Assembly (NCBI RefSeq): GCF_020497125.1
Contig: NC_059080.1
Location: 52,889,563-52,953,562, forward strand
Length of the DNA stretch: 64,000 nucleotides
From: Mauremys mutica
Lineage: Eukaryota; Chordata; Testudines; Geoemydidae
Direction: 5' to 3'
The stretch's first letter is position 1. Every line of letters starts with the position of its first letter. The notes beneath the pieces are model-generated. The model did not search any database. It was not told the origin of the DNA and was given only the letters and a program-made list of their open reading frames with translations. Of the stretch, positions 1-11,500 are shown in pieces. Made by a program: the position numbers and the translations under genes.

Positions 1-309
1 CCCCCTGGGGGCAGGGTCTGTGTGTCTATTTTAAACTCCTGGACCATGGGGGGCATCTGTGTTAGAGACTCCCCTTCACTTCCCAGGGGAGAGGGGGCAG
101 AAGAGGGGGGAGCATTAAAGTGCAGTCAGCACTTCAAAGGATGCTGGAGAAAGGGGTTGAGTCACCTGGCACAGTCTGGCAGAAAGGGGGCTGCAAGTGG
201 CTTGTGCTGATACATGCCTCTGGGTGGACTTTCCATCTCTGGGGGCTTGGGTTCCATAGGACATCAAGCCCATAGCATCTGCCTGAGAAATTGCAGCCTC
301 TTTTCTGTA
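1..309. other. unassigned non-coding sequence
   Basis: I see no repeat family, exon or RNA gene here. The overlapping short frames on both strands have no recognisable protein motif and start in low-information G-rich sequence. Confidence 0.5.
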
Positions 310-510
310 TTAGGTTCTGTATTACACCTAGTAAGAAACATGTCCTGACCCTGAACGGCTTGCTGTTTAAATGGACAAGACAGACAAAAGGTGGAAGAGG
401 AAACTGAGGCACAGGAAAGTGACTTACGCAAGGCCAACGAGTCAGGAATAGGATCCAGGTCCCCCAAGTCCCAGCCCATTTTTTGTCACTGTCCCCACTA
501 AACTTTAGCT
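310..510 (-). repeat. MIR-type tRNA-derived SINE, reverse orientation
   Basis: The stretch reads as the complement of a MIR/core-SINE type element. It has the block 'ggacaagacagacaaa', then 'gaaactgaggcacagg', then 'agtgacttacgcaaggcc' and an 'ggatccaggtcccc' block. These are decayed forms of the widespread amniote consensus around 'CAGTTTCC' and 'CTTGGGCAAGTCAC'. The 3' part is the better preserved. The exact subfamily cannot be fixed by eye. Confidence 0.65.
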
Positions 511-2280
511 GCCAAAATAAACTCCAGTCCAGCTGGGCAGGTCTAGAGGGTTTCCCCACCAGTTGTGTCGCCATCTTCACCTGAGGCAGGGGCTCCTTTG
601 CAGAGTCAGGCCTACTTGCTTTCCACCCTCCCTCACAGACAGCACAAGAGAGATGGTGCAGGCATGGGGAAGTGGCATGAGCAGATGGTGGCAGGGCTGG
701 GGGAACGGGAGAAGAAGGAAGGAGACCCTATGGATAATATCCTTGCCTTCTGCTTTGCTGCTTAGCAACCCCTGAGTCAAGAAAGGGGCAGTTGCTGGCT
801 TCTAGGATCCTGCCTCCAACCAGTTGCAAACCTTGTTTTGCTAGAGCTGGAGTTACCTGCTCCAAGTGCTGCCCACAGTTAAAATGCCACGATTCCTGCA
901 AAGGGGTGGAGCTGTCACTTGTCAGCAGCTGCCTAGGCGGACAGGCCAGCTCTGTGGGGGAGGCTGTGTCCTTACCAATAAGAGATGCAGCAGGGAGGCA
1001 GAGATGAAGGAAAGATTTATTGAGCATGCTGATGGCTAGGTTTATATACTGTGGGAACTGGTCCTTTCCTAACCCAGGGAATGGTAAGTCTTGGGGAAGA
1101 GCAAGACACATGTACAGTCTGTTTTATTGTTTTAAAGTCTGAGTGGGACTGGAGAAAAAACGTTGGGTTTCAAGAGGGACATTGCTAGGTATGGCACCAA
1201 AGGCTCAGGAATGCAACTAGCTCACCAAGCTGCTAGCAAACACAGGCCACTCAGCATCTGTCTTCAATGCTTTTGTTCTGAATAAGTGATACTTTGCTTC
1301 AAGGAAGCTGTTTGGTCACTGATTACCACTGTCACTGCCTGGGGGGATGGAGGGCAGACAGTACTGCAGGGTCTGGACACAAGTCAGATCTGCTGAGGTG
1401 ATCACAGTTGACATACAGGAGACAGCAGCTCAGAGCCTGACATGAGAGTGGGGGAATCATGGGATTCCATCCTGAGAGGGGGGCACCCAGAGAAAACAGG
1501 AGGGGTCAGAGGTACAGTTCACTGGATAACTGTGACAAACTCTTAGTGGTTCCCTAGAGGAAAATTTGGAAATGTAGGAAACCTCCAAATGCAAACAAAG
1601 CAAGAGGAGATTCGAGCCATCTGGAGACAGCCTCTCCTGCAGACAATACTGATGAGAAGATAGCCAGATGGCACTGAGATTAAAAGTGCTGCCAGTGCCA
1701 ATCTAGCTGAAGTAGCAGGAGATGATGCCTAAAAATATATTACTGTCACAATACAGGTCTGACATATGGAGTCTCTGCTTTTCTGAATGCCATGCAGGTT
1801 GAGCTTTCCAAATAAATAGCAGGATGCCAAATTATTGATAAGCACACGGTACACATAAAATGAACAAATATTGGCCAATTGGCTAAATCTGGTGGGAAAT
1901 CTCAATTTTCCCAGGGAGTATCTGCCTGCCGTGTTCCATTTAAACTTATCTCCCATCTCCCCTACTTAATTAGGCAATACTGTTGATTAGGCATGTCTCC
2001 AGACTTCCTTTCTCAGTTATCAGTGGGACAAGCAGAGCTGCCTTCTCCTGCCTTGTTTAGGTACACCCCTAGCTCCCCACTTTTCAGCCTGAGCTAAGCA
2101 TGGTCCTGGTTTAGCATGTACCTAATGTATTAAAATGATCAGATTCAAGGTGACAACAAGAACAATATTCTAATTACTTAATGTTTGTGAAGCACTTTGA
2201 AGAGAAATGCTATTACCAATAAGAATATTTATAGAAACAAAAGTAACAGTATTCATAGGTTTTTTTATCTCCAAAGCAAT
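511..2280. other. unassigned non-coding sequence
   Basis: This 1.8-kb stretch shows no repeat I can name. The longest frame (728-1111, - strand) has no domain and overlaps a + strand frame. A segment at about 985-1080 ('aaggaaagatttattg') contains a reverse-strand polyadenylation-like AATAAA but no other LTR feature. Confidence 0.45.
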
Positions 2281-2420
2281 TTATAAACATTAAACTAATT
2301 AATCATTACATAATACTCCGTCTAGTGGACTCACACATGGGAATAGACCCATTGATTTGAACTGGACAATTTACATGCTTAAAGTTAAGCCCACAGATAC
2401 ATGCTTGCAGGACTGTGGCC
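2281..2420 (+). repeat. fragment of an ancient amniote interspersed repeat
   Basis: The run 'acatgcttaaagttaagc' followed by a block ending in 'caggactgtggccc' matches a pattern seen again, more decayed, near 40,420-40,490. I recognise the motif as a common old amniote repeat but cannot name the family. Boundaries are approximate. Confidence 0.3.
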
Positions 2421-2464
2421 CAGGTACCTAGAGAGAGAGAATATTAGGTGTATAGATATCATCA

Positions 2465-2752
2465 CAGTGTTACCAGATCTTGTGATTTTATCCGTTGTTA
2501 TACTTGGTATTCTCCTTAAAAACAAGCTACTAGAGTTATATGAATAGATGAGATTCTCAGCTTTTATTTTTACATTGATAGCCCTAATGGTCGCTGAAAA
2601 AAAAGTTTGCAAATGTGACCCAAATTACCTTTACAAAAGTACGTTTTAAAAAGCCAAATTTAAAAAAAAAATCTCAATTTTTGAGCCAATCTCATGATTT
2701 TGGAGGCTTGACTCTTGATCTTTGACAGGCTGAGGTTGGCAATATTGTAATC
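2465..2752. mobile_element. short inverted-repeat DNA element (MITE), old
   Basis: The left end reads 'cagtgttaccagatc' and the complement of the right end reads 'caatattgccaacctc', giving degenerate terminal inverted repeats around a 288-bp AT-rich interior. A start like the left end appears alone near 22,463 ('cagtgttgcccgctc'), supporting a repeat family. No clear target duplication survives. Confidence 0.45.
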
Positions 2753-3289
2753 GCAACAAGCAATGATATGAAAATAAATGCCAGTGCCTATAGGGCATGA
2801 TTCATTGCCCTATTTGTAAATACCAAAGACAGAATTAATTACTACTGGAAACATTTTTTCCCTTTCTTGCTTTGATGACTTTGACACTTTTAAAGACAGA
2901 TTTCCTTCAGTGGGAGCAACAAAGCAACTTGTATCACAGCCACTGGATGGCAGCAAAAACTTACTGATGGCATGCTGACAGGGTCTGTCCTGAATTAGTC
3001 TGCACTGTCTGCTATGATGGACTCTCTCTATTAGAGGCAGTAAATTGAACCATTTCATTGTCTGGAAGAATTTTCTGCAGTTTTCCATCCAGAGGCTCAT
3101 GATAACAAATTCTGCGTCAGAGTTTCAAGGAGACAGAGTGAAGATAAAGGAGTGTAATAGTATCCGCATGCCCCATGCCCCGTGGCATGAGATTTTCCTA
3201 TCACGTGAAAGCAGTGCAACTAGGGACATGCTGCCTACAGGTATGGAGGGTTAATTGATGGGAGGACTCGGATACCTCATCAGAGACAT
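2753..3289. other. unassigned non-coding sequence
   Basis: No recognised element. The 96-residue - strand frame at 2810-3100 has no known motif and I read it as chance. Confidence 0.4.
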
Positions 3290-3830
3290 CACAGTGTCAC
3301 TGAAATGAGAGCTAGAAAAGGCCATTAGGTCACCTTGTCCATCCTCTGCCAGTGCAGGATTCTTCCCTCTTCTGTTCCTGGGACCAGACTAGTGTGAAAT
3401 GGCTCAAACAGTGGGGGTTCCATCACTCTTCTGGGGAAACCATCCCAGTTAAATACACCTAACTAGCAGGAGATTTTTCCCTTCCATGCCCCTCATTTTC
3501 CTTTTGCTCCGTTGAATCCCCGTGACTCTTCAGCTACCTGTCGAGCACTTGCTCTGGCTCTAGGCTTTTTGCAAGTTACCTGACCCGCACAGTCAGATAC
3601 TCACTCAAAAGGCTCAGAGAGGGAGCTGATGGGTTTTCGGTCCTATTTGATGCCATAGGCAAGCTGCGCATTGTGACTCCATACAGAGCCAAGGCTGCAT
3701 ATCTCCCTTTAGCCACTGCTTAGCCAAGCTTTACATACTTAGGTCTTTCAGGCTTTCCAGCTCATTTCATAGTTTTTGTTGCTCTTCTCTGGATTCCCTC
3801 CTTTTTATTGACATACAGGACTCTGCCAGT
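3290..3830 (-). mobile_element. old, degenerate CR1 LINE 3' region
   Basis: Read on the - strand this is the 3' part of a chicken-repeat-1 type non-LTR retrotransposon. The terminal block 'gagctagaaaaggccatt' with 'aggtcaccttgtccatcc' is a decayed form of the CR1 terminus. The stretch 'tttttgttgctcttctctgg' near 3,776 is the complement of the conserved C-terminal coding segment just after the reverse transcriptase. Divergence is much higher than in the copies at 8.9, 25 or 59 kb, and no frame stays open. Confidence 0.6.
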
Positions 3831-4889
3831 TGATAACGGCTAGGCAAGTGGTAAGTGACATTGTACACGCAGCTAGGCAACATGAAAACATGCTCATATT
3901 ACTGTAACCTCCCTCTCTCTACCCCAACCTGTTAGTTTCTTTCTCCCACCTGGTGCAACTAAGACGTGGGTGATGTGATTACTGTACCTAAAATTTTTTG
4001 CAGTCATAAAGCATCACTGCACCTATTGCGGTCCCTTCATCAGCTAATTATGTAACAACGTTGATCATCTTTTTTAAGTGATGATGTTTCCTGCAATAAT
4101 TGTTTTGCCCCCCGTCAACCAAAACCAGCACCCCAAGACCCTACCAAAACAAATCACTACACACACAGCTCCCCCCCAGAGTGTAGAAACAGGCAGGGAA
4201 CGAACGGCACATGACAGATGTTAGTCACGTCATTTAATGCTCTGCTGGAAGGATCTCAGATACTACAGTGATGAGGGCAGTATAACAACATACACACAGA
4301 ACCGAAGAGAACATAGCTGCATAATGGCTTATTGCTAGGGATACTTAAACCAAGTTTGGACCAAACAATAGGAAATGTATTACAAGGAATGTCAGTTACA
4401 GGGTTAGCTGCACCTCTGGCCTCTATGAGTGCATCCCTCTCAGGTGCGAGGCCTTGAGTCTTTACCTTTCTTGGCGTGGAATTCAGCAATTCTCCCAGGC
4501 TTAGCCTGGGTCCCAGGCTATAGTACCGTGTGGATCAGCCCCAGTCTGTGCTTACCTTGACATGTCCAACAGAGATCAGGTATCTGTGGCTCTTCTCTTT
4601 GGGAGCTTGTGACCCAAACCAGCCTTCGCATGCCAAAGGGATGTTTAATCCAAACAGCAAGGATAAAGCAGAATATAAGAGAATTTTAAATCAATAAAAG
4701 GTCCACCGGAATGCCATGTTTAAACCCCACCCCCAGTATAAGGAGGTTAGGAAGGCTTAGCTTCTTTAGACCTCTGAACACATATCTATGTGTGTCAGTC
4801 TGTTCCCTGCAAACAGCTCCCAGAAGACTGCCTGACCCTGGGCCATAGAGGTTGCTTTAACTCTCTGTAACTTGGCTAGAGCCAAAAAG
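3831..4889. other. unassigned sequence with possible small repeat relics
   Basis: Most of this interval has no recognisable content. A segment near 4,238-4,290 ('tcagatactacagtgatg') resembles the extreme end of MIR-like SINEs. The sequence 4,600-4,870 has an AATAAA near 4,693 but no paired LTR ends that I can define. Confidence 0.35.
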
Positions 4890-5106
4890 GAAGGCAGTGT
4901 GACCTACTTGATAGAGCACTGAAACTAAGAGAACTGGGTACTATTTCCCACTTCTCCACTGGCCTGCTGGGTGACCTTGGGCAAGTGGCTTCAATGCCCT
5001 GTGCCTCAGTTTCCCCATCTACACAATGGTGATCATGACATTGACTTTCTGGATAAGACGCTTTGAGATCTACTAATGAAAAGTGCTAAATAAGAGCTAG
5101 GTTTTA
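4890..5106 (+). repeat. MIR-type tRNA-derived SINE
   Basis: One of the best preserved MIR-like copies in the window. It runs from a tRNA-like head ('gatagagcactgaaac') through 'gaccttgggcaagtggc', 'tgcctcagtttccccatc' and an end block containing 'gctttgagatctactaat' and 'aagtgctaaataagagct'. Order and orientation fit the core-SINE architecture: tRNA head, core, LINE-related tail. It is an old element, and no target duplication is visible. Confidence 0.75.
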
Positions 5107-5649
5107 TTCTCGTCTCAGTTAATAACTCAGGCACGCTTTCTTAGCCCCTCTGAAGTGTTTACCCAGAGGAGTCTTCCCTGGAGCCAGTGTCTTGTTGCCC
5201 TGTTTATGTTTTCCAACAATCTGCTATTAAACTAATCCATCTTATCCATACAGTAAACACCCCAGTCACCAAGTCATATGCAATATTCCCAAATTGTTAC
5301 AGAGCAGCTCCATAGGGAACAACTGTGCATGGACCATAGGGGCAGGCATGAAGATGCCTTGTCTCCCATTTCTGGTCAGTTTATGTGTACTTGTGGGAGG
5401 AGCAGGATGGCCTGAGAATGGGGTTGCTCACAAAATTCTGGCTTTTCCGACTCAGGTCTCAAGCTGAAAATACTGCAAGGTCCTGCCTTCCTTGTAATAT
5501 ACTTTCCGTTCCAGACAGAGCCCAGAAACGCCGTTGTGCATAGAAATGAAAGTGTTACCAGGACATGTGTATTGTTACAAATGATGGAGATTTCACCACT
5601 TCTGCAGTTGACAAAGCTGAAACTTTTCCAGATTACTGTGGATAAATCT
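5107..5649. other. unassigned non-coding sequence
   Basis: No recognised element. The 100-residue - strand frame at 5376-5678 runs into the neighbouring DNA element and has no motif. Confidence 0.4.
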
Positions 5650-5657
5650 GTCCCTTT

Positions 5658-5780
5658 TAGGGTGACCAGATGTCCCAATTTTATAGGGACAGTCCTGATG
5701 TTTGGGTCTTTCTCTTATATAGGCTCCTATTACCCCCCACCCCCGTCCCGATTTTTCACATTTGCTGTCTGGTCACTCTA
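5658..5780. mobile_element. hAT-type non-autonomous element, 123 bp
   Basis: The element starts TAGGGTGACCAGA and ends TCTGGTCACTCTA, so its ends are inverted repeats. It is flanked by an exact 8-bp duplication, gtcccttt, at 5650-5657 and 5781-5788. An 8-bp duplication with TAGGG-type ends fits the hAT superfamily. Related copies lie at 34,881-35,003 and 62,147-62,555. The interior holds a C-rich run ('ccccccacccccgtcc') and no coding capacity. Confidence 0.85.
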
Positions 5781-5859
5781 GTCCCTTTCCACTTGTCTTA
5801 CTACTTACATTTCCTCTCCTAACATCCCCCCTCTGTTTCTCATCCTTCTCCTGAGTCCC

Positions 5860-6560
5860 CAGCTCATTCCCTAGCCTCCACCCAGATGCAAAGGAGTGTA
5901 ACAGGATGCACTCACCTCTAGGGCACCTCCACCTGACTGCTCTGGGGATTAGCACCTTCCAGGTCCAGCTCCCCCTTCTGCTGCTCATTCACTCACCCTG
6001 CTGCTTCTGTGACTCCGGGTGCTCTCTCATCATGGCTTGGCCCTCTGGCCAGGTCACTACAATCCTCCCTTTCTGGGGTAGCAGAGTCTGATCAGACAAC
6101 TGACCTGCTCCATTGCCCAGTCTGTGCCACTTCCCAGTGACTGCTAGGGGAACCCAGGCCCACCTACTACTCCCAGTTCCAGTCTGGGATCCCTGTGTCT
6201 AGCACCTGTGGTCTGCTTGCTCCCAGATCCCACTGCTAGTTCCCTGGACTCCTTCCTCCATCTCCCCCTGCTCCACCCCCATGGTTACCAGCCCAAACTC
6301 CCACCCTTCTAGGGAGTAACTGCAGACTACTTAACTCCATAGCCTCAAACACAGCTCCCTTCTCCCAGGGGCTGACTGCAGCCTACTTCCCCTGAAGCTC
6401 CTTTCTTCTGATCCTTCTCAGCTGGGCTCCATCATCAATCAGTCTTTCAATCCCTGACTCTCCCCCAGAAGCTCTTCTGCCTCATATGGGTGGAGACCCT
6501 ACCACGAGGAGCTACGTGATGACATTCCCCTTTGGTGCCTGGAGGCCTAGAAAAATGGAG
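5860..6560. other. C/T-rich stretch, probably an unclassified interspersed repeat
   Basis: The sequence is strikingly pyrimidine-rich with recurring phrases such as 'agggagtaactgcag' and 'aggggctgactgcag' at 6,310-6,380. It looks like a long repeat, perhaps an LTR, but I cannot find its ends, a TATA box or a poly(A) signal to support that. The C/T-rich stretch at 10.3-10.7 kb looks similar. Confidence 0.3.
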
Positions 6561-7869
6561 TAAACCTAGTATTCACAGCTAATGGAAGTTAACAGTGAGA
6601 TTAGCACAACAGGCTTAACAACCAGGACAGGGATAACCACTATAAGGAAATTTCAGGTATCATCCCATACCCAGGGAAATCCTTCCTGTCTCCCTCTGGT
6701 GATAGATGTATATGGTCACCTGACAACCTTTGTTTTGGATCCAATCCCTCTGTTTGGACATAATTACATTTGAATGAAGTGCTAACCAAACTGGAGTCAA
6801 ACAGTCAGCCAGCATAAAGTCAGTCTGCGTGAGCACACAAGGGAGAAATAAGCTTATTCTGTTGCTCTTAGTGTGGGGTGGATTGTCCCAGTAAGTTTGG
6901 GTGGATGGCAAAGCCCAGGGAACTGGTTAAACTTGCTGTTTAAACCTAAGGCTTATGTTTATCCTTAAGTATTGCCTTTCATTTTAATTGTTTGCTGCAG
7001 GTTTTGCAAAGACCTCAAGGAAATTATTCCCTTTTGAGGGTGAGTAACAGGAACTGTCTCATGGATTCAGTGTCCTGTGGATTACAGGAGCTGAAACGGC
7101 TACCTGCCGAGTTTATCTACAAAGGATACCGACAAGACTTTTGAAGACTGTTAGATTGTGGATTTATCACTTGCTGGACTCTTTAACTTGGTGCTAGCTT
7201 TGCAGTGTATTATAGGTTTATCTTGTTAATGTATTTTGTGAATGTTTCCTGTTTAACGTCATTCCCATGCTTCAGGGTTTGCTGTGCTTATGTTCCTGTA
7301 TATAAAGTGTCTTGTTGTTGGTCCATCAAAAAATATCAGGCCAGATTGTCCCCTGCTCTGTAGTACACACAGGGGCAGAAGCTCTCCTGAATTCTTCTGG
7401 CAGAAGGAGTGGTTTGCTTCCCATGCAGAAGAACGTGAGGGGATATTTGGGGTCACAGGGCCAGCCTTATTCATGTTATTTACATTAGACTAGCACATTC
7501 CATCAGGCACGTCCCTGGGTGGCAGACAGGGGAACATCCTGCGAATATCCAATAAGCCGTCAAGGACCAACTGGTGGCATCTCTCAGCAAGGGTGGGGTA
7601 GTCGGTGGTGTGGTTACCTCTATAAAATGCCACATGAACTCTCTGCTGAGGATGTCAAGGTGAATAAAGACTACCTTTCTGGGGCAGCTGGGGTTCCGTA
7701 GCTTTGGTAGGCGGCTCACTAAGGAGAAGGGAAACACCAATTTCAAAGCAAGAGCGTAAAGCTCGCCCAGTAGATAATCTCATGTGAACTGATGACCATG
7801 TTGCCGACCCCAAATACTGAAGTGGCAAGAAAGAAGAGATTGGAGTAGCACATAGAGGCCCCATTGCTC
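6561..7869. other. unassigned non-coding sequence
   Basis: No repeat family or exon can be supported. Several 60-90 residue frames occur on both strands over 7,259-7,864 and shadow each other. Confidence 0.4.
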
Positions 7870-8096
7870 TAGTTACTGTACAAGCACATAATTAGAGACA
7901 GTCCCTGCCCCAGGGAACTTGCAGTTGAAACAGAGAGGGGAAAGCCTAGATCTATAAAAGTAAGTAGGCTCAATTTCAGTGGAAGCCAGGACCTGCAATA
8001 CCTCTGCTGATCTGGGCCAAAGTGACTTGCCCATGGTCACAGCAGATGAGCAGTACAGCTGGGAGTAGATCCCACATCTCCTGGGACTCACGCCCT
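7870..8096 (-). repeat. MIR-type SINE, reverse orientation
   Basis: The block 'gagacagtccctgcccc', followed about 90 bp later by 'agtgacttgcccatggtcac' and 'gagtagatcccacatctcc', is the complement of the MIR-like SINE also seen at 310-510. The copy stops before the tRNA-like head and abuts a DNA-element fragment at 8,097. Confidence 0.7.
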
Positions 8097-8361
8097 AACC
8101 CTAACCCGTGAGCTGCATGCGGCCCAATTAGCACACAACTGAGGCCCAGCTCAGCTGTGTGCTAAAGGTCGCCTGTGTGCCGGGGTCAGCCAGGCTCCCG
8201 GCAGCCCTGTGCAGAGGGGTCTGGGCTGCCCCGTTGCCCACGGCGGTGGAGTAAGGGTCAGGGCTGCCAGCCAGCCCCACAGGGTTGGGTTCCAGGGCAG
8301 CTGTGCTGTGGGGGTTCGGGGTCGGGGCTGTGTTATAAGTGTTGTAAGTTGAGAACCACTG
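8097..8361. mobile_element. fragment of a hAT-type element
   Basis: The right end reads 'gttgagaaccactg', the complement of CAGTGGTTCTCAAC, which matches the terminus of the complete element at 59,909-60,241. The interior is GC-rich ('gagctgcatgcggccc'). The left terminus is missing and no target duplication is present, so this is a truncated copy. Confidence 0.5.
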
Positions 8362-8847
8362 CTCTAGACCACACTGCTTTTCACAGCCAGTTCCTGGTCT
8401 TTGGTCCTTTGTGTCTCTGCCACTACACCCATGCAGCAGAGATCAGGTGGTGCAGCACTGCCAGGTACAGTCTTAGCTGCAGCTGCCCCTTAAAAAGAGA
8501 AATTCCTTCGCTTGCAGGGCTAGCCACAGAAAATGTAACAAAGCCTCTTCCTGGGGAATCTTTGCTGGCCTGCATGTTGCAACATGAGGTTAGCAAAGCA
8601 CTTAAACACATGAGAGTCCCACAGATCTCCCTAACCCTGCCCCCCACTGATCTCCAGCCCACCCTCTGCAGAGTCTGGAGAAAGAAGGGCTGTTACTACA
8701 GTCTATGAGGGTGTGAGCTGGTCCATTATATTTTTAAGTCCTTGGTTTAGGGCTTCTCCACATGAACACTCATTTTGCGGTAAGATGCTAGATCTGCTAG
8801 CTCCAAATGCATTAATGAACAGTTAATGCGCAACAGCCAGGGCCCAC
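8362..8847. other. unassigned non-coding sequence
   Basis: Nothing recognised. The 177-residue + strand frame that begins at 8,175 inside the DNA element has no motif. Confidence 0.4.
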
Positions 8848-9576
8848 ATAGAATCATAGGCCTGGAAGAGATATCGAGAGTTCATCTAGTCCAGTCCCCT
8901 GCACTCATGGCAGGACTAAGTATTATCTAGACCATCCTTGACAGGTCTTTGTCCAACCTGCTCTTAAAAATCTCCAATGATGGAGATCCCACAACCTCCC
9001 TAGGCAATTTATTCCAGTGCTTAACCACCCTGACAGTTAGAAATTTTTTCCTAATGTCCAACCTAAACTGCCCTTGCTGCAATTTAAGTCTATTGCTTCT
9101 TGTCCTATCCTCAGAGGTTAATGAGGACAATTTTTCTCCCACATCCTTGTAACATTTTTTTATGTAGTGACAACTGTTATCACGTCCCTTATCAGTCTTC
9201 TCTTGTCCAGACTAAACAAACCCATTTTTTTCAATCTTCCCTCAGAGATCATGTTATGTAGATCTTTAATAATTTTTGTTCCTCTTCTCTGGACTTTCTC
9301 CAATTTGTTCACGTCTTTCCTGAAATGTGGTGCCCAGAACTGGACACAGTACTCCAGCTGAGGCCTAAACAGGGTGGAGTAGAGCAGAAGAATTATGTCT
9401 CATGTTTTGCTTACAAAAATCCTGATAATACATCCCAGAATGATGTCTGCTTTTTTTGCAACAGTGCTACACTCATATTTAACTTATGATCCACTATAAC
9501 CCCGAGATCCCTTTCTGCAGTACTCCTTCCTAGGCAGTCATTTCCCATTTTGTATGTGTGCAACTGATTGTTCCTT
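8848..9576 (-). mobile_element. 5'-truncated CR1 LINE, 3' end present
   Basis: The - strand reads the C-terminal part of the CR1 second open reading frame and the short 3' untranslated region. A 71-codon open segment at 8,927-9,142 contains the conserved series RTRSN, RLDIRKKF, VKHWNKLP and LDKDL. The 3' terminus is the typical 'atagaatcatagg' block at 8,848. The upstream segment to 9,576 corresponds to the region just after the reverse transcriptase palm. No intact protein is encoded. Truncation at the 5' side is usual for non-LTR elements. Confidence 0.85.
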
Positions 9577-9579
9577 CCT

Positions 9580-9667
9580 AAGGAACAGTTAGTCCACAGC
9601 AGGCTAGTGCAGAGTCGATTCACACCCCAGCTTGCCATGAAATAAATGTTTGTGTAGACCAGCCCTT
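9580..9667. mobile_element. terminal fragment of a short DNA element
   Basis: The segment ends in 'gtgtagaccagcccttac', whose complement resembles the 'ggtctacac' type terminus of the inverted-repeat elements at 32.6 and 33.6 kb. Only one end is present, so the call is tentative. Confidence 0.3.
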
Positions 9668-10974
9668 ACTATTTTCCACAAGTCCTTTGAGTTAAGGCAG
9701 CTAATGACAATTAACCAAAGGGGGTATAAAAGTGATTGCAGTCAGAAAAATATCTGTAAAATTCTAATTTATATCTGCTTTCCTTTCTGTAAAACACAAG
9801 GTGAAATCCTGGGCCTCTTGAAATCAGTAGCAAAACTCCCCTGGGCTGCTCAAGGACCCTGATTTCACCCTAGGTTTTTCCCACAGCAATCTCTGCACAG
9901 CCAGTACAGCTCTGAAGCTGGATTTTGTCCCAGTTTGTGAATAATCTAGGTTTGTTAATGTTCCAGTTGCACAATCTTTATTACTGATGATCAGCTACAC
10001 ACCTGGGAACTGACTTGCCTTCTGGAGTCTGGATTGAGTTTGCACACATGGAAATTAGAAAAAATGCCCAAGATTTTTAAAAGTGAGTATTGATATTGGG
10101 GAAACTTCAATTTTGGAGGCTGTGAAAGGAATTCAGTCACCGCAGATGCCCCCTCATGGCCATGTGAGGGCATAGCAGGCTCACCTCCACCAGCCCCTGC
10201 TGATGGCCACTTCAGCCCTGCGGTGGCCTGGCTCCTTTCACAACCCAGACCTCCCACCAGCTCATATTTTATGTTCCCGCCTTTGGGGATAAAATATCTT
10301 TTCAATCTGTCCCCAAGCCCTGGTCTTCCAGCCTGTCTGTCTGTAGTGTTCTGGTCCTTTCAGTGTGAGCAGGATTATAACATCTTAAAAGTCTTTATTC
10401 TGCTCCACTCACCCGCAGGCTGCTGGCCCATCTTTCATCAATCAGCTGTCTGGTGTTTCCAGTTACATTTCCTCTCCCTTTTGTTTCTCAGCCTTTACCT
10501 CATGGGTCGGGGGCTACCTGGGAGCTGGGGCAAGAGCGCTAGAAACTCAGTAGAAGTGGCCCCACCCTGTGCTCCTCTTCTTTCCCTGAGGCCCCACCCA
10601 CACCGTGGCTCCTTCTCTTCTCCACCTCTTCCCCCAAAGCCCTGCATCCTGGCCAGGCCAGAAGCCAGAGCTGGTCTCCAGTAAGAGCTGCTCAGAGAGC
10701 CCAGGATGCTGTGGGGAATCCTAGACATTTCCCCTGGGTGGGAGCACTTGAGAGACAGAGCCCTGCCCCCTCTTGGTCCTGGAGAGGAAGGGAGGCCCCA
10801 GCTTCAGAGAAGACGCACTGCTCTGCCCGCAGGAGCTGGGCACTGGGCTTATCCCAACCGCCTCATCCCCCATCCAGGCCCACAGCAACCAGTGCCCTAC
10901 AGGCAAGCCGGGATCCTGACAACAGCTCCATGGATGGTCAGGGAGCAGCAGCCTCAGCCCAAATCACCACAGCC
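9668..10974. other. unassigned sequence with a C/T-rich middle
   Basis: No element can be bounded here. 10,130-10,700 is C/T-rich and resembles the stretch at 5,860-6,560. Frames of 102-153 codons on the + strand at 10,223-11,055 overlap one another in two frames and lack motifs, so I do not call them genes. Confidence 0.35.
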
Positions 10975-11500
10975 AGGATGGAAGTGGGAGCCAAGAAGGG
11001 CAAATGTCTTATAATACATTCACAAAGCAAGATAGTACAACAGATTGACTTGTGATAAAGGAAGTAAATGAACAAAAAGTGAAGTCAAAGATAGATACTG
11101 GAACTGAGCCCAAGCGGCAGACATAAAAAGACTAGTGACCACTCACAGTTAAAACTGAAAACTAAGCTTGTGCATATAAGACCCATAATGAGTCCATGGT
11201 CCCTCCCAAGCTAAGGCAGCATGGCTATAAAAGGGCAGATATCACTCAGAAGAGTTTGAAATAGTGGAATAGATAATCCCATGTCCAGTTAGGCTGAAGA
11301 GCAGTCTGCTAATGCAGATGATCAGGGGTGTACAGCTTGTCCACAAAACAGAATGTAAAACATATTCTTAAAGAAAACTGATAAGGTGTTTAATGGACTG
11401 AGACACATTAAAGACATAAAACAACACATTGCTATAGGTATCACTGAGCTATCAAAAACACACACCATGTAAAATCCCCTTAGCTACCCATTACCCATTT
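10975..11500 (+). pseudogene. decayed Ty3/gypsy-type retrotransposon, aspartic protease to pre-RT region
   Basis: Conceptual translation on + near 11,065-11,100 gives the motif K-I-D-T-G, the catalytic DTG of a retroelement aspartic protease, preceded by a short 'EVNEQKVK' lead typical of Ty3/gypsy pol. In the same region a downstream segment reads KVFNGLRHIKDIKQHIAI, matching the conserved linker between protease and reverse transcriptase. Several stops and frameshifts interrupt the reading. No reverse transcriptase motif follows before 11,500. No LTR could be paired with it. An opposite-strand gag relic lies 1.1 kb away. Confidence 0.6.

Noticed and set aside
8175..8708. 177-codon + strand frame
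   Set aside because: It begins in the GC-rich hAT-type fragment and runs into unrelated sequence; Cys/Pro/Gly content follows the composition.
10223..10684. 153-codon Pro-rich frame
   Set aside because: Comes from a C/T-rich stretch; overlapping frames on both strands and no motif.
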